From assembly GCA_014867205.1 (NCBI GenBank), contig WGUO01000010.1:34712-98711 (forward strand): a stretch of 64,000 bases of DNA, written 5' to 3'. The notes below the pieces were generated by a model. That model was not told the DNA's origin, searched no databases, and was given only the letters and a program-made list of their open reading frames with translations. This document shows positions 42,741-52,157 of the stretch, piece by piece. Numbering within the stretch: the stretch's first letter is position 1; the number at the start of each line of letters is the position of its first letter. This stretch comes from Muribaculaceae bacterium (lineage in GTDB: Bacteria; Bacteroidota; Bacteroidia; Bacteroidales; Muribaculaceae). Made by a program: the position numbers and the translations under genes.

Positions 42741-45700
42741 ATGGCCTACAATAAGTTACAGACCATGCGCGACAACATCGAGGCGATAAGGCTCGCCCTG
42801 CGTCTCGGTGTCGCCGGACGCACTGCACAGAATGCCGAGGAGCGCGAAATACTGCGGAAATATGCCGGATTCGGAGGGTTGAAGTGCATACTCAACGATG
42901 CCGATGAACTTGCCGATGCCGCCAAGTGGAGCAAATCGGACATTGAGCTTTTCGCACCGACAGTGGAACTGCGTCGGCTGATACATGATTATAGCCACGA
43001 TGACAGAGAGTTCAAGGACTATATGGACTCACTGAAAGCATCGGTGCTGACGGCGTTTTATACCGACAACCGCATCGTGGATGCCATATCCGATGCGCTG
43101 AAATATTCCGGCATAGAGGTGAAAAGTTTTTTGGAACCGTCAGCCGGACAGGGTGCTTTCATCGACTCCTTTCTGCGCAATGACCGTTATCCCGGCGCGG
43201 AGGTGCTTGCCTACGAAAAAGATTTGCTTACGGGCAAAATCCTTTCGGCTCTGCATCCGTCTATTCTTACACGCATAGAGGGTTTTGAGAAGATTGAAAG
43301 TGACTTCAACGGATATTTTGATGTCGCCGCCTCCAATGTCCCCTTCGGAGATTTTGCTGTCGCAGACCCGGCGTATGCCGTGAGCAAGGATATTGCCTAC
43401 CGTCAGGCGACAAAGACCATTCACAATTATTTCTTCCTAAAGGCACTCGACCAAGTGCGCGAGGGAGGACTTGTAGCTTTCATAGCATCCCAGGGTGTGA
43501 TGAACGCCGGCAGTCCTTTCATCAGGATGGAGCTTGTGAAGCGTGCCGACCTTGTGGCGGCTCTGCGTCTGCCAAACAACACTTTCAGCGAAAACGCCGG
43601 AACAGATGCCGGGTCTGATCTGATTATTCTCCAGAAGCATACAGGTAAGAAAGCATTGTCGGCTGGCGAAGAATTTTTCATCCAGTCTGTCGTTGACCGT
43701 GGTACGAAGGTGCCGGGCAACAAGTTCTTTCAGGCTTTTCCGCAGAATGTGATAAGCGATGATGCAAAGATTGGCACCGATCAGTATGGAAAACCGGCGA
43801 TTGTCTATACACATACAGGAGGTGTTAATGGCATTGCCGAGGATTTACGCAAGGCTCTCGATGAGTCGCTGCGCTTGCGCCTTAATCTGGAATTATATAA
43901 TTCAAATGGTATCAAGCCGCCTACGCCTGACCCTGTAAAACCGAAACTTACGCCGACACCCGAAGTAAAATCTGAAACTCCGAAACAAAAGCCACTCGCT
44001 GAGAAGATTGAGCAGAAGAATGAACCTTTGCTCAAACAGTATCAGGAAATGAAGAAGAAACATCCCGATGCCATTCTTATGTTCCGTGTCGGTGATTTCT
44101 ACGAGATTTTCGGAAAGGATGCGGTTGAAGCATCGGAGATACTTGGCATTACATTGACCCGCCGGATGAACGGTATTGACAACCGAATAGAGTTGGCGGG
44201 ATTTCCACACCATGCCCTCGACACTTATTTGCCCAAACTTGTGCGGGCAGGTAAACGTGTGGCTATATGCGAGCAGTTGGAGGATCCGAAACTGACAAAG
44301 ACTACCAAACATAAGGTTGTCGAGACAGTTACGCCTAACCAGTCGCCTAAAACAGAGTCTAAAACTGTTGAGCCACCGAAGACGGAACCCACCAAAGAGA
44401 TAGAGACCGACGGTAGGCCGGATTATTCGGACAATCCTGACCCGCGTCTGTTTGCCTACAATCTTTTCGGAGAACTGGAGCCTGTGCAGCAGAAGAACAA
44501 CCGGCGCCAGCAGATGCAAAAGCCGGAGGAAAAGCCGAAGCCTGCCAATCCTGCGACCGAGTCAAAGCCTATCAGAAACAGCGGATTCCGCAAACTGACG
44601 GACAAGGAGCTGGAGTTCTATGGTTCACTGAATTGGGACGACAATCCCCCCATCAATGGTTTTTATGAAGCCATGATGTCGATTGCCCATCGCCAGATGG
44701 AAGAAATGCGTCTGGAAAGGGAGTCTCAGGAAGCGGCACAAGCCGCCGGAATAGCACCCGGAGAGCCTTATATCGAAAAGACCGAAGGCGATTTCATTCC
44801 CGGTGGTCGTGCCCGACAGCCAAAAGTTACGGCAATTTCTATTGAGCGCGATATGTCGCCGCGTCCGTTCTCGGAGGATATTCAGTTCTTTCACAAGAAC
44901 GGCAGCATGGTCGTTGCCGAGGGCATGGTCGGATTTCTATCAGATGTCAGAAAGACGGGAGCCACATTTACGCCTCTCGGTCTAAAACCTGAGCAGGAGA
45001 AACGCGCCATGCTCTATGTAACTCTTTCGGAGACATACCAGCAGCTCTATAATTACGAGGCGGAAACACATGAGCCATCGGAACATCTGCGCGAGCACCT
45101 CAATCAATATTACGATGAATTTGTAGCCAAGTATGGCAATCTCAATGAGAAGAAGAATGTCAAATTCATACTGATGGACGCAAACGGTCGTGACGCACTG
45201 GCTCTGGAACGTGGCGAGAACGGTCAGTTTGTCAAGGCTGACATCTTCGACCATCCCGTTTCATTCTCTCTTGACGAGGTTACAAGTGTAGATACTCCAC
45301 TGGAGGCACTGACTGCGTCGCTCAACAAATACGGTGAGGTCAATCTCGAATATATGTCGTCGCTGGTGGACATGGATGAGGACGCAATGGTTGAGAACCT
45401 TGTCGGACACATCTACTACAATCCGCTTGTGAGCAATTACGAGATAAAAGACCGTTTCATCGCCGGCAATGTCGTTGCCAAAGCCGAGGCAGTCAAGGCA
45501 TGGATAGATAAAGAGGAAGAACGCATCAAGGGTTTCCCCGGTTATGACGGTATCGAGCCGTTCATCGCCATGTCGCAGGACTCCCTCAAAGCATTGGAGG
45601 AAGCCCGGCCCTGCCGTATCGAGTTCGATGAGCTTGATTTCAACTTCGGCGAGCGATGGATCCCGACGGGCATATACTCGGCATATATGAGCCATCTGTA

Positions 45701-48700
45701 TGAAACAGAGATAAAAATTGCATATTCTTCCTCAATGGATGAATATTCGGCAGATGCACCCCACAAAAACATGAAGATATGGGAGGAATTCTGTGTCAAA
45801 GGTTATTATCGTGTCTATGACGGCATGAGCCTTCTTAAACACGCTCTTCACAATACCATACCTGACATAAAGAAGTCAATCGGTAAGGATGAGGACGGAC
45901 ACGACATAAAAGTTCCTGACAACGAGGCTATCCAACTCGCCAATACCAAGATTGATGAAATCCGCAACGGTTTCTCGGAATGGCTGGAGGCTCAAAGCCC
46001 GGAGTTCAAGGAAAGATTGGTGGATTTGTATAACAACAAGTTCAACTGCTTCGTGCGTCCGCAGTATGACGGCAGTCATCAAACCTTTCCGGACTTGAAC
46101 ATGAAAATACTCGGTGACCGCTATGGAATCAGCTCCATTTATCAGTCGCAGAAGGACTGTATCTGGATGCTGAAACAGAACGGCGGTGGCATCTGCGACC
46201 ACGAGGTCGGGACAGGTAAAACGCTGATAATGTGCATTGCAGCGCATGAGATGAAGCGGCTGGGACTGGCTCACAAACCGATGATTATCGGTCTTAAAGC
46301 CAACGTAGCCGAGATTGCCATGACCTATCAGTCGGCATATCCCAATGCCCATATCCTTTTTGCCGATGAAAAGAGTTTCAAGGCTGACAAGCGTGTGGAT
46401 TTCTTCAACAATATCAAGAACAATGACTATGACTGCGTGATAATGTCGCATGACCAGTTCGGCAAGATACCGCAGTCGCCGGAGATGCAGCAGCAGATTC
46501 TTCAGGCAGAACTTGACACTGTTGAAGAAAACCTCGAAGTGGTGAAGCAGCAAGGGCATGATGTGTCGCGTGGTATGCTCAAAGGCTTAATCAAGCGGAA
46601 GGAGAACCTGACAGCCAAGATTGCCACAATCCAGTATCAGATGGAGCAGAACAAGGATGCCGTCGTTGACTTCAAGCAAATGGGTATTGACCATATCTTT
46701 GTAGATGAATCGCACCAGTTCAAGAACCTTATGTTCAATACCAGACATGACCGAGTGGCGGGTTTGGGTAACTCGGAAGGCTCACAGCGAGCGTTGAATC
46801 TTCTCTATGCCATACGCACCATTCAGGAACGGACAGGTAAGGATTTAGGTGCTACTTTTCTCAGTGGTACCACCATATCCAATAGCTTGACTGAACTGTA
46901 TCTGCTGTTCAAGTATCTGCGTCCGAATGAGCTTGAAAGGCAGGAGATTCGGTGCTTCGATGCGTGGGCCGCAATCTTCGCAAAGAAAATGACCGACTTC
47001 GAGTTTAATGTCACAAATAATATTGTGGCAAAAGAAAGATTCAGATACTTTATCAAGGTGCCGGAGTTAGCTGCTTTTTATAACGAAATCACGGATTATA
47101 GGACAGCGAAAGATGTCGGAGTTGACCGCCCGGAGAAGAACGAGATACTGCATAACATTCCTCCGACACCGGCACAAGAGGCGTTCATCGAGAAACTGAT
47201 GAAGTTCGCCGAAAGTGGTGACGCCACTATCCTCGGACGGGCACCGTTGAGCGAGACTGAAGAAAAGGCGAAGATGCTTATCGCTACTGACTATGCCCGT
47301 AAGATGGCGCTGGATATGCGCATGATTGACCCTGAATATGGCGATGATCCGAACAACAAGGCCTCACACTGCGCCCGTATGATAGCCGATTACTACCGCA
47401 AATATGACGCTCAACGTGGTACACAGTTTGTGTTCAGTGATTTATCGACATACAAGCCCGGCGAGTGGAATATCTATTCCGAAATCAAGCGAAAGCTGAT
47501 TGAGGATTACGGTATTCCGGCGCATGAGATACGCTTCATTCAGGAGTGTAAGACCGAAAGGTCAAGAAAGGCTGTCATTCAGGCTATGAACGACGGCGAT
47601 GTGCGTGTGCTTTTTGGCTCCACAAGTATGCTCGGAACAGGTGTAAATGCCCAGAAACGAGCCGTTTGCCTTCATCATTTGGATACGCCGTGGCGACCGT
47701 CAGATCTCACTCAGAGGGATGGCAGAGCTATTCGAGCCGGCAACGAGATTGCCAAATTATACGCTGATAATAAGGTTGATGTCATCATCTATGCCGTGGA
47801 GAAGTCGCTGGACTCCTACAAGTTTAATCTTCTCCACTGCAAGGCTACGTTCATCGACCAGCTTAAATCCGGTGCACTTGGAGCAAGAACCATCGACGAG
47901 GGTGCTATGGATGAAAAGAACGGCATGAACTTCTCGGAGTATATGGCAATTCTTTCTGGCAACACCGACCTCATGGAAAAGGCGAAACTTGAAAAGCGCA
48001 TAGCATCGCTGGAGAGTGAGCGCAAGGCACATAACAAGGGTATCTCCGATTCCAAGTTCCGGCACCAGACCATCACCCACGACATTGCCAACAACGAGGC
48101 GGCAATCGAGAGGATGAAGGCTGATGTCGCCCGTTACGAGGCAGTTGTCAGGAGAGACAAGGACGGCAATCCGGTCAACAACCTCACAATCGACACCTGC
48201 AACCTCTCCGATGAGAAGAACATGGGTATCCACCTGCAAGGACTGGCGCAGCGTACCGACACACACGGTCAGTACAAGCGCATCGGCGAAGTCTATGGCT
48301 TCCCCATCAGCATCATCTCTGAGCGCACACTCATTGACGGTAAGGAGGCTGTTCAGAACCGTTTTGTAGTCGAAGGCAACTATAAATACAAGTTCAACAA
48401 CGGCTTCATCGCCATGAGCGATACCCATGCCGCCTGCATGAACTTCGTCAATGCTCTGGAGAAAATTCCCGGCATCATCGCCCAGTATGAGGAACGTACC
48501 GCCAAACTGAAGGCCGATGTTCCCCAACTCGAAGCCATAATCTCTAAACCGTGGGGCAAAGAGGACGAGTTAAAGCAACTCAAATCCGACCTCGCCGCCC
48601 TCGACCGCAAGATTACCACCGACCTTGCTCCCAAACGCGATGATAATGACGGCGAGGAAATAAAAGCGACTAACGCTACGCAGTCAGTACAATCCACTGA

Positions 48701-48809
48701 TACCTGTCCAGAGCAGAGCGACAAATCTTCTCTCGTAGCAGAATCTCAATCGCCCTATCAACCATCACCTTCTACTTTCTGCACTATATATCGACCTTTA
48801 CGTCTTTAA
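42741..48809 (+). CDS. Giant DNA methylase / MutS-I / SNF2-like helicase fusion protein
   Basis: 2022 residues. N-terminal half: a class I N6-adenine methylase fold, FLEPSAGQGAFIDSFLRN (motif I, about residue 135) and SNVPFGDF (NPPF-like, Asn199). About residues 429-516 form a MutS domain I (MFRVGDFYEIFGKDAVEASE, RIELAGFPHHALDTYL). After an acidic, Pro/Lys linker, a helicase: Walker A DHEVGTGKTLIM (about 1155), HIFVDESHQFKN (about 1320), SGTTISNSLTE, and a C-terminal lobe with SMLGTGVNAQKRAV and QRDGRAIRAGN (about 1630-1660). A coiled coil follows. Similar giant proteins occur in Bacteroides ICEs and resemble phage DarB-type anti-restriction proteins; protection of incoming DNA is the likely role, by inference. 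Confidence 0.8.
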   Translation: MAYNKLQTMRDNIEAIRLALRLGVAGRTAQNAEEREILRKYAGFGGLKCILNDADELADAAKWSKSDIELFAPTVELRRLIHDYSHDDREFKDYMDSLKASVLTAFYTDNRIVDAISDALKYSGIEVKSFLEPSAGQGAFIDSFLRNDRYPGAEVLAYEKDLLTGKILSALHPSILTRIEGFEKIESDFNGYFDVAASNVPFGDFAVADPAYAVSKDIAYRQATKTIHNYFFLKALDQVREGGLVAFIASQGVMNAGSPFIRMELVKRADLVAALRLPNNTFSENAGTDAGSDLIILQKHTGKKALSAGEEFFIQSVVDRGTKVPGNKFFQAFPQNVISDDAKIGTDQYGKPAIVYTHTGGVNGIAEDLRKALDESLRLRLNLELYNSNGIKPPTPDPVKPKLTPTPEVKSETPKQKPLAEKIEQKNEPLLKQYQEMKKKHPDAILMFRVGDFYEIFGKDAVEASEILGITLTRRMNGIDNRIELAGFPHHALDTYLPKLVRAGKRVAICEQLEDPKLTKTTKHKVVETVTPNQSPKTESKTVEPPKTEPTKEIETDGRPDYSDNPDPRLFAYNLFGELEPVQQKNNRRQQMQKPEEKPKPANPATESKPIRNSGFRKLTDKELEFYGSLNWDDNPPINGFYEAMMSIAHRQMEEMRLERESQEAAQAAGIAPGEPYIEKTEGDFIPGGRARQPKVTAISIERDMSPRPFSEDIQFFHKNGSMVVAEGMVGFLSDVRKTGATFTPLGLKPEQEKRAMLYVTLSETYQQLYNYEAETHEPSEHLREHLNQYYDEFVAKYGNLNEKKNVKFILMDANGRDALALERGENGQFVKADIFDHPVSFSLDEVTSVDTPLEALTASLNKYGEVNLEYMSSLVDMDEDAMVENLVGHIYYNPLVSNYEIKDRFIAGNVVAKAEAVKAWIDKEEERIKGFPGYDGIEPFIAMSQDSLKALEEARPCRIEFDELDFNFGERWIPTGIYSAYMSHLYETEIKIAYSSSMDEYSADAPHKNMKIWEEFCVKGYYRVYDGMSLLKHALHNTIPDIKKSIGKDEDGHDIKVPDNEAIQLANTKIDEIRNGFSEWLEAQSPEFKERLVDLYNNKFNCFVRPQYDGSHQTFPDLNMKILGDRYGISSIYQSQKDCIWMLKQNGGGICDHEVGTGKTLIMCIAAHEMKRLGLAHKPMIIGLKANVAEIAMTYQSAYPNAHILFADEKSFKADKRVDFFNNIKNNDYDCVIMSHDQFGKIPQSPEMQQQILQAELDTVEENLEVVKQQGHDVSRGMLKGLIKRKENLTAKIATIQYQMEQNKDAVVDFKQMGIDHIFVDESHQFKNLMFNTRHDRVAGLGNSEGSQRALNLLYAIRTIQERTGKDLGATFLSGTTISNSLTELYLLFKYLRPNELERQEIRCFDAWAAIFAKKMTDFEFNVTNNIVAKERFRYFIKVPELAAFYNEITDYRTAKDVGVDRPEKNEILHNIPPTPAQEAFIEKLMKFAESGDATILGRAPLSETEEKAKMLIATDYARKMALDMRMIDPEYGDDPNNKASHCARMIADYYRKYDAQRGTQFVFSDLSTYKPGEWNIYSEIKRKLIEDYGIPAHEIRFIQECKTERSRKAVIQAMNDGDVRVLFGSTSMLGTGVNAQKRAVCLHHLDTPWRPSDLTQRDGRAIRAGNEIAKLYADNKVDVIIYAVEKSLDSYKFNLLHCKATFIDQLKSGALGARTIDEGAMDEKNGMNFSEYMAILSGNTDLMEKAKLEKRIASLESERKAHNKGISDSKFRHQTITHDIANNEAAIERMKADVARYEAVVRRDKDGNPVNNLTIDTCNLSDEKNMGIHLQGLAQRTDTHGQYKRIGEVYGFPISIISERTLIDGKEAVQNRFVVEGNYKYKFNNGFIAMSDTHAACMNFVNALEKIPGIIAQYEERTAKLKADVPQLEAIISKPWGKEDELKQLKSDLAALDRKITTDLAPKRDDNDGEEIKATNATQSVQSTDTCPEQSDKSSLVAESQSPYQPSPSTFCTIYRPLRL

Positions 48810-48811
48810 TT

Positions 48812-48860
48812 GTATGACAGTTAACCACAATTAAAAAGGTGATTAACTGTCATACTTAAT
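48812..48860. terminator. Bidirectional terminator between giant gene and LytTR operon
   Basis: Perfect 13-bp stem GTATGACAGTTAA (48812-48824) with TTAACTGTCATAC (48843-48855); TTAATTTAAT follows on the plus side and an AATTAAAGACG stretch on the other. It lies between converging genes. Confidence 0.8.
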
Positions 48861-48941
48861 TTAATAATGATGTCTCCTAATATTGACATATTAGGTATTG
48901 TTCTTTAATTGCTTGAATTTCAAACATCCTTGCTGTCATTG

Positions 48942-49697
48942 TCAACGGTCGAGCCATTGTTTCAGGCGCGTGACTTTATCTTTGCCTACGACAATCTCTG
49001 CATCGGGGTACTCCGAAAGGATTATCTTGATCTTGCGGTTGAACCAGTTGGAAATCCGCTGGACCGATGATACGTTCACTATCTGCTGACGGGTCGCCCT
49101 GAAAAACTGCAACGGGTCGAGCTGCGTGTCAATATCGTCGAGAGCCATGTCGATGTGATATTGCCTCTTGTTTTTAAGGTACAGGCGTGCCAGTTTTGAT
49201 TCTGCGGCGATATAGCTTATTTCGGATACCGGCACGGTGATGTATCCGTCTTTCTCCGCTACAAGAAAACGCTGGCGATATACCTCCGGCTTTCCTTGCA
49301 GTAGCCGGTAAATCTCGGCTATCTCTTTAGTTGCGGACGGAGCAATCATACGTCTGCTTTTCTCGACAGCTTCGACAAGCTCTTCATTATCAATCGGTTT
49401 TAGCAAATAGGCGATTCCGTTGTAATGAAAGGCTTTAAGGGCGTATTCATCGTAAGCTGTGGTGAAAATGACGGGGATTTCACCGGGAATATCCTTCAAC
49501 GCGTCGAAACTCAGTCCGTCGGAAAGGCGTATGTCGGCAAGAATGAGGTCGATATTTTTCGGTTCATTAAAGAATCGGCGAATATCGGCGATACTTGGAA
49601 GAGGTCCGTAAACCGTTATGTCGTCAAAACTGCTGTTGAGAAGCCTTGTGAGCCTGTCGGCGTTATGTTTCTCGTCTTCTATAATAAGTACATTCAT
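48942..49697 (-). CDS. LytTR-family response regulator
   Basis: 251 residues. Receiver domain: MNVLIIEDEKHNADRLTRLL, phosphoacceptor Asp55 in LILADIRLSDG, TAYDEYALKAFHYNGIAYLL with the KP switch Lys. LytTR DNA-binding domain from about residue 145 (SYIAAESKLARLYLKNKRQY, FFRATRQQIVNVSSVQRISN, LSEYPDAEIVVGKDKVTRLK). It binds direct repeats about 21 bp apart. Its gene is 11 bases downstream of the sensor kinase, and the divergent efflux operon has matching 21-bp-spaced sites, so it probably controls that operon. Confidence 0.85.
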   Translation of the reverse strand: MNVLIIEDEKHNADRLTRLLNSSFDDITVYGPLPSIADIRRFFNEPKNIDLILADIRLSDGLSFDALKDIPGEIPVIFTTAYDEYALKAFHYNGIAYLLKPIDNEELVEAVEKSRRMIAPSATKEIAEIYRLLQGKPEVYRQRFLVAEKDGYITVPVSEISYIAAESKLARLYLKNKRQYHIDMALDDIDTQLDPLQFFRATRQQIVNVSSVQRISNWFNRKIKIILSEYPDAEIVVGKDKVTRLKQWLDR

Positions 49698-49708
49698 ATC
49701 TGTATTCT

Positions 49709-50767
49709 TTACAATAATGGAATGCTGACAGAATAGAAATGGTCGCTGTTCTCTATCCTGATTTCCTTTGAACTTAACAACGCATATCGGTTGGCGATGT
49801 TTGACTGACCTATGCCGGTAGATTCAGCAGGACGCTCCAATGGTCGTTTCAGATTCCTCACTATTAGATAATCGTTTTCAGCTCTTATGTCTATAATCAG
49901 CGGCTGTTCAGGAGAAAAAGCATTATGCTTTATCGCATTCTCGACGAGCAGTTGTAATGAGGCCGGAGGAATCTTATAGCCCGAACTGCGCAGACTGTTG
50001 TCAATGTTAACTTTGATACCATCTCCATGACGGAGTTTCATCAGATAGAAATATGAGTCTATGAATTTCAGTTCGTCTCGGAGGTCTATGAGATTGACAT
50101 TCAGATTCCGAACGATATGTCGGTAAACCTTTGACAGATGCGACAGGAAATCGCTTGCCGTTGCCGGCTCGCTTTCTATCAGTTCGGAAAGAGTGCTGAA
50201 ATTATTGAAAAGGAAATGTGGATTTATCTGGAGTTTCAGGGAGTTTAACTGGAACTGCAAGGCGATTTCCTTTTCTTTGATAAGGGCGATTTCCAATTTC
50301 TGTTTCTCATCCAGTGCTTTCAGATATGATTTTAGATAAAATGAGTTGGCGTATACACTCGATATGAAGGTCGCTATCATGGCAAATGTGTATGCCCCTT
50401 TCATATTCATCAACTCATTGTAGAGATTACTCTCTGGCTCTTTCCATAGAAAATCAAACAGAGAGATCATGCCGAAAGCTACGGCATTGTTGATTATCAG
50501 AAGTCCGGAAGCATAAACTATCGTCCACAAATATGAAGTTTTAAATGGCAAGAACTTGAAAAATAGATAGCAGAAGCATAGAGATGTGGATGTAAACAGC
50601 ACGCATAGAGAGAAATCGAATATATAATCCCACAGTGACAATCCGGGAAACTGAATTGCGGTCTTGTCATCCAACACAAACCAAAGTATCAGATACAGAA
50701 TATAGGAGACGGTGGAAAGTAACAGGCCGTCTCTCCAGTTCATTATTTTGTATTTCAGTTTTACCAT
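49709..50767 (-). CDS. LytS/YehU-type sensor histidine kinase
   Basis: 352 residues. Four N-terminal membrane helices (to about residue 155) form the sensing part, with no large extracellular domain. The kinase core is PF06580-type: LKLQINPHFLFNNFSTLSEL with phospho-His183, and ATPase motifs LQLLVENAIKHNAF, ENDYLIVRNLKRP and GIGQSNIANRYALL. It would phosphorylate the LytTR regulator 11 bases downstream. The signal is unknown, possibly membrane stress or the substrate of the pump. Confidence 0.85.
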   Translation of the reverse strand: MVKLKYKIMNWRDGLLLSTVSYILYLILWFVLDDKTAIQFPGLSLWDYIFDFSLCVLFTSTSLCFCYLFFKFLPFKTSYLWTIVYASGLLIINNAVAFGMISLFDFLWKEPESNLYNELMNMKGAYTFAMIATFISSVYANSFYLKSYLKALDEKQKLEIALIKEKEIALQFQLNSLKLQINPHFLFNNFSTLSELIESEPATASDFLSHLSKVYRHIVRNLNVNLIDLRDELKFIDSYFYLMKLRHGDGIKVNIDNSLRSSGYKIPPASLQLLVENAIKHNAFSPEQPLIIDIRAENDYLIVRNLKRPLERPAESTGIGQSNIANRYALLSSKEIRIENSDHFYSVSIPLL

Positions 50768-50852
50768 CTGTAAATGTCTTTATTAGAGCAAAATTACTCA
50801 TTTTTCCGCAAAAGTATGTAATGTAATTGGCACCTCAAAGTGAAAAGTACCT

Positions 50853-50966
50853 GAGTCGGACAAAACAACGGTTAAGTCGGACATATCAACGGTTGAAGCG
50901 GACAAAATGATTTATGCCCGATTCAACTGCCGAATTGTCCGCTTCATCACCCATTTTGTCCGACTC
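50853..50966. promoter_or_regulatory. Nested palindromic operator with 21-bp-phased sites
   Basis: On the left, a 21-bp unit (GTCGGACAAAACAACGGTTA and one base) starts at 50855 and recurs, slightly varied, at 50876 and partly at 50897. On the right, inverted units have GTCCG at 50937 and 50958, again 21 bp apart. Outer arms 50853-50865 and 50954-50966 are perfect 13-bp inverted repeats; inner arms TGAAGCGGACAA and TTGTCCGCTTCA (50895-50906 and 50935-50946) are perfect too. CAACGGTTA/GA repeats resemble LytTR direct repeats. It lies between the divergent sensor kinase and efflux operon. Confidence 0.7.
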
Positions 50967-51002
50967 ATGCAGATTATCCTTTCATGCTTGATGATAGTAT
51001 AA

Positions 51003-51010
51003 TAATTTTG
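51003..51010 (+). promoter_or_regulatory. -7 element of the RND efflux operon
   Basis: TAATTTTG followed by C fits TAnnTTTG; a TTTC about 20 bases upstream (50979) may serve as -33. Its start would give a leader of about 20 bases before the ATG at 51036. The divergent kinase gene has TAATTTTG on the minus strand at 50789-50796. Confidence 0.5.
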
Positions 51011-51035
51011 CGCCCTGAAATAAATAATAAAACAT

Positions 51036-52157
51036 ATGAACATACATTACGTAATAAGGAATCTTGTTTTGTTTGGATTGTGCATTGCCGCTCTCACGGG
51101 ATGTACGGCATCTGAAAGCGAACAGGAAGCAGTGCAGACATTACCTGCATTGATAGTATCTAAACAGCCTGTGGAACTGACGGAAACATATTCCGCATCA
51201 ATTCGCGGCAAGCAAGATGTGGATGTAATACCTCAGGTTGCAGGGCGTATTACTCGCCTATGTGTAAAGGAAGGAGAACGAGTGAAAAATGGACAAGTGC
51301 TTGCCGTGATAGATCAAGCACCATATCAAGTTGCACTGCGTACCGCCGTAGCCAATGTACGTGCAGCAAAAGCAAGAGTAGAAACGGCAAATATAGAATT
51401 GAACGGCAAACAATCGCTGTTTAACGAGCAGGTTATTTCTGACTATGAACTGGCAGTGGCCCGAAATCAACTGGCAGTGGCCCAAGCAGAATTGGAACAG
51501 GCTAAAGCTCAAGAAGCCGATGCCCGCAACAATCTGTCATACACCGAAATAAAAAGCCCAAGTAACGGTGTGGTCGGAACATTGCCTTACCGCGTAGGCG
51601 CATTGGTAAGCCCAACAATAGAACAACCATTTACTGTGGTATCTGATAATTCTGAAATGTACGCCTATTTCTCCATTTCAGAAAACAAGTTGCGTCAATT
51701 AGCTGCTCGATACGGTTCTATAGACGGAATCATAAATAAAATGCCTTTGGTTAAGCTGCAACTGAATGATGGTTCGTTCTTTGGAATGAAAGGAAAGATA
51801 GAAACAATAAGTGGTGTAGTCAATACCACAACCGGAGCAGTCCAAATAAAGGCTCTCTTCCCAAATCCAGACAAAGAACTCCTTAGCGGAACAATAGGTA
51901 ATGTAGTGATTCAGGGACTGGATCCTGATGTCATCGTTATACCAAAGACGGCTACGGTCGAAATGCAAGATAAAATCATAGCATACCGTTTGCATAACGG
52001 ACAGACTCAGGCAGCGTATCTTACAGTTGATGGTTTCAACGACGGGAATAATTATGTTGTGAGGGATGGCTTATCTGTCGGTGACACCATAATTGCAGAA
52101 GGTGTAGGACTGATAAGAGAAGGTATGTCGGTAACTCCTAAGTTTGAGAAGAAATGA
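51036..52157 (+). CDS. RND efflux periplasmic adaptor (AcrA/MexA-like)
   Basis: 373 residues. Lipoprotein signal with lipobox (LFGLCIAALTGC, Cys22), then barrel-sandwich half-motif GRITRLCVKEGERVKNGQVL, a long coiled-coil hairpin (about 95-160, ALRTAVANVRAAKARVETAN), matching second half PSNGVVGTLPYRVGALVSP and beta-barrel/membrane-proximal parts. It links the inner-membrane pump and outer-membrane channel. It overlaps the pump gene by four bases. AT-richer than the surrounding tra and mob genes, fitting cargo. Confidence 0.9.
   Translation: MNIHYVIRNLVLFGLCIAALTGCTASESEQEAVQTLPALIVSKQPVELTETYSASIRGKQDVDVIPQVAGRITRLCVKEGERVKNGQVLAVIDQAPYQVALRTAVANVRAAKARVETANIELNGKQSLFNEQVISDYELAVARNQLAVAQAELEQAKAQEADARNNLSYTEIKSPSNGVVGTLPYRVGALVSPTIEQPFTVVSDNSEMYAYFSISENKLRQLAARYGSIDGIINKMPLVKLQLNDGSFFGMKGKIETISGVVNTTTGAVQIKALFPNPDKELLSGTIGNVVIQGLDPDVIVIPKTATVEMQDKIIAYRLHNGQTQAAYLTVDGFNDGNNYVVRDGLSVGDTIIAEGVGLIREGMSVTPKFEKK

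Noticed and set aside
45876..46559. A 227-codon minus-strand frame
   Set aside because: Antisense shadow within the giant gene without recognisable motifs.
47757..48527. A 256-codon minus-strand frame
   Set aside because: Antisense to the helicase/coiled-coil part of the giant protein; no start context or domain.
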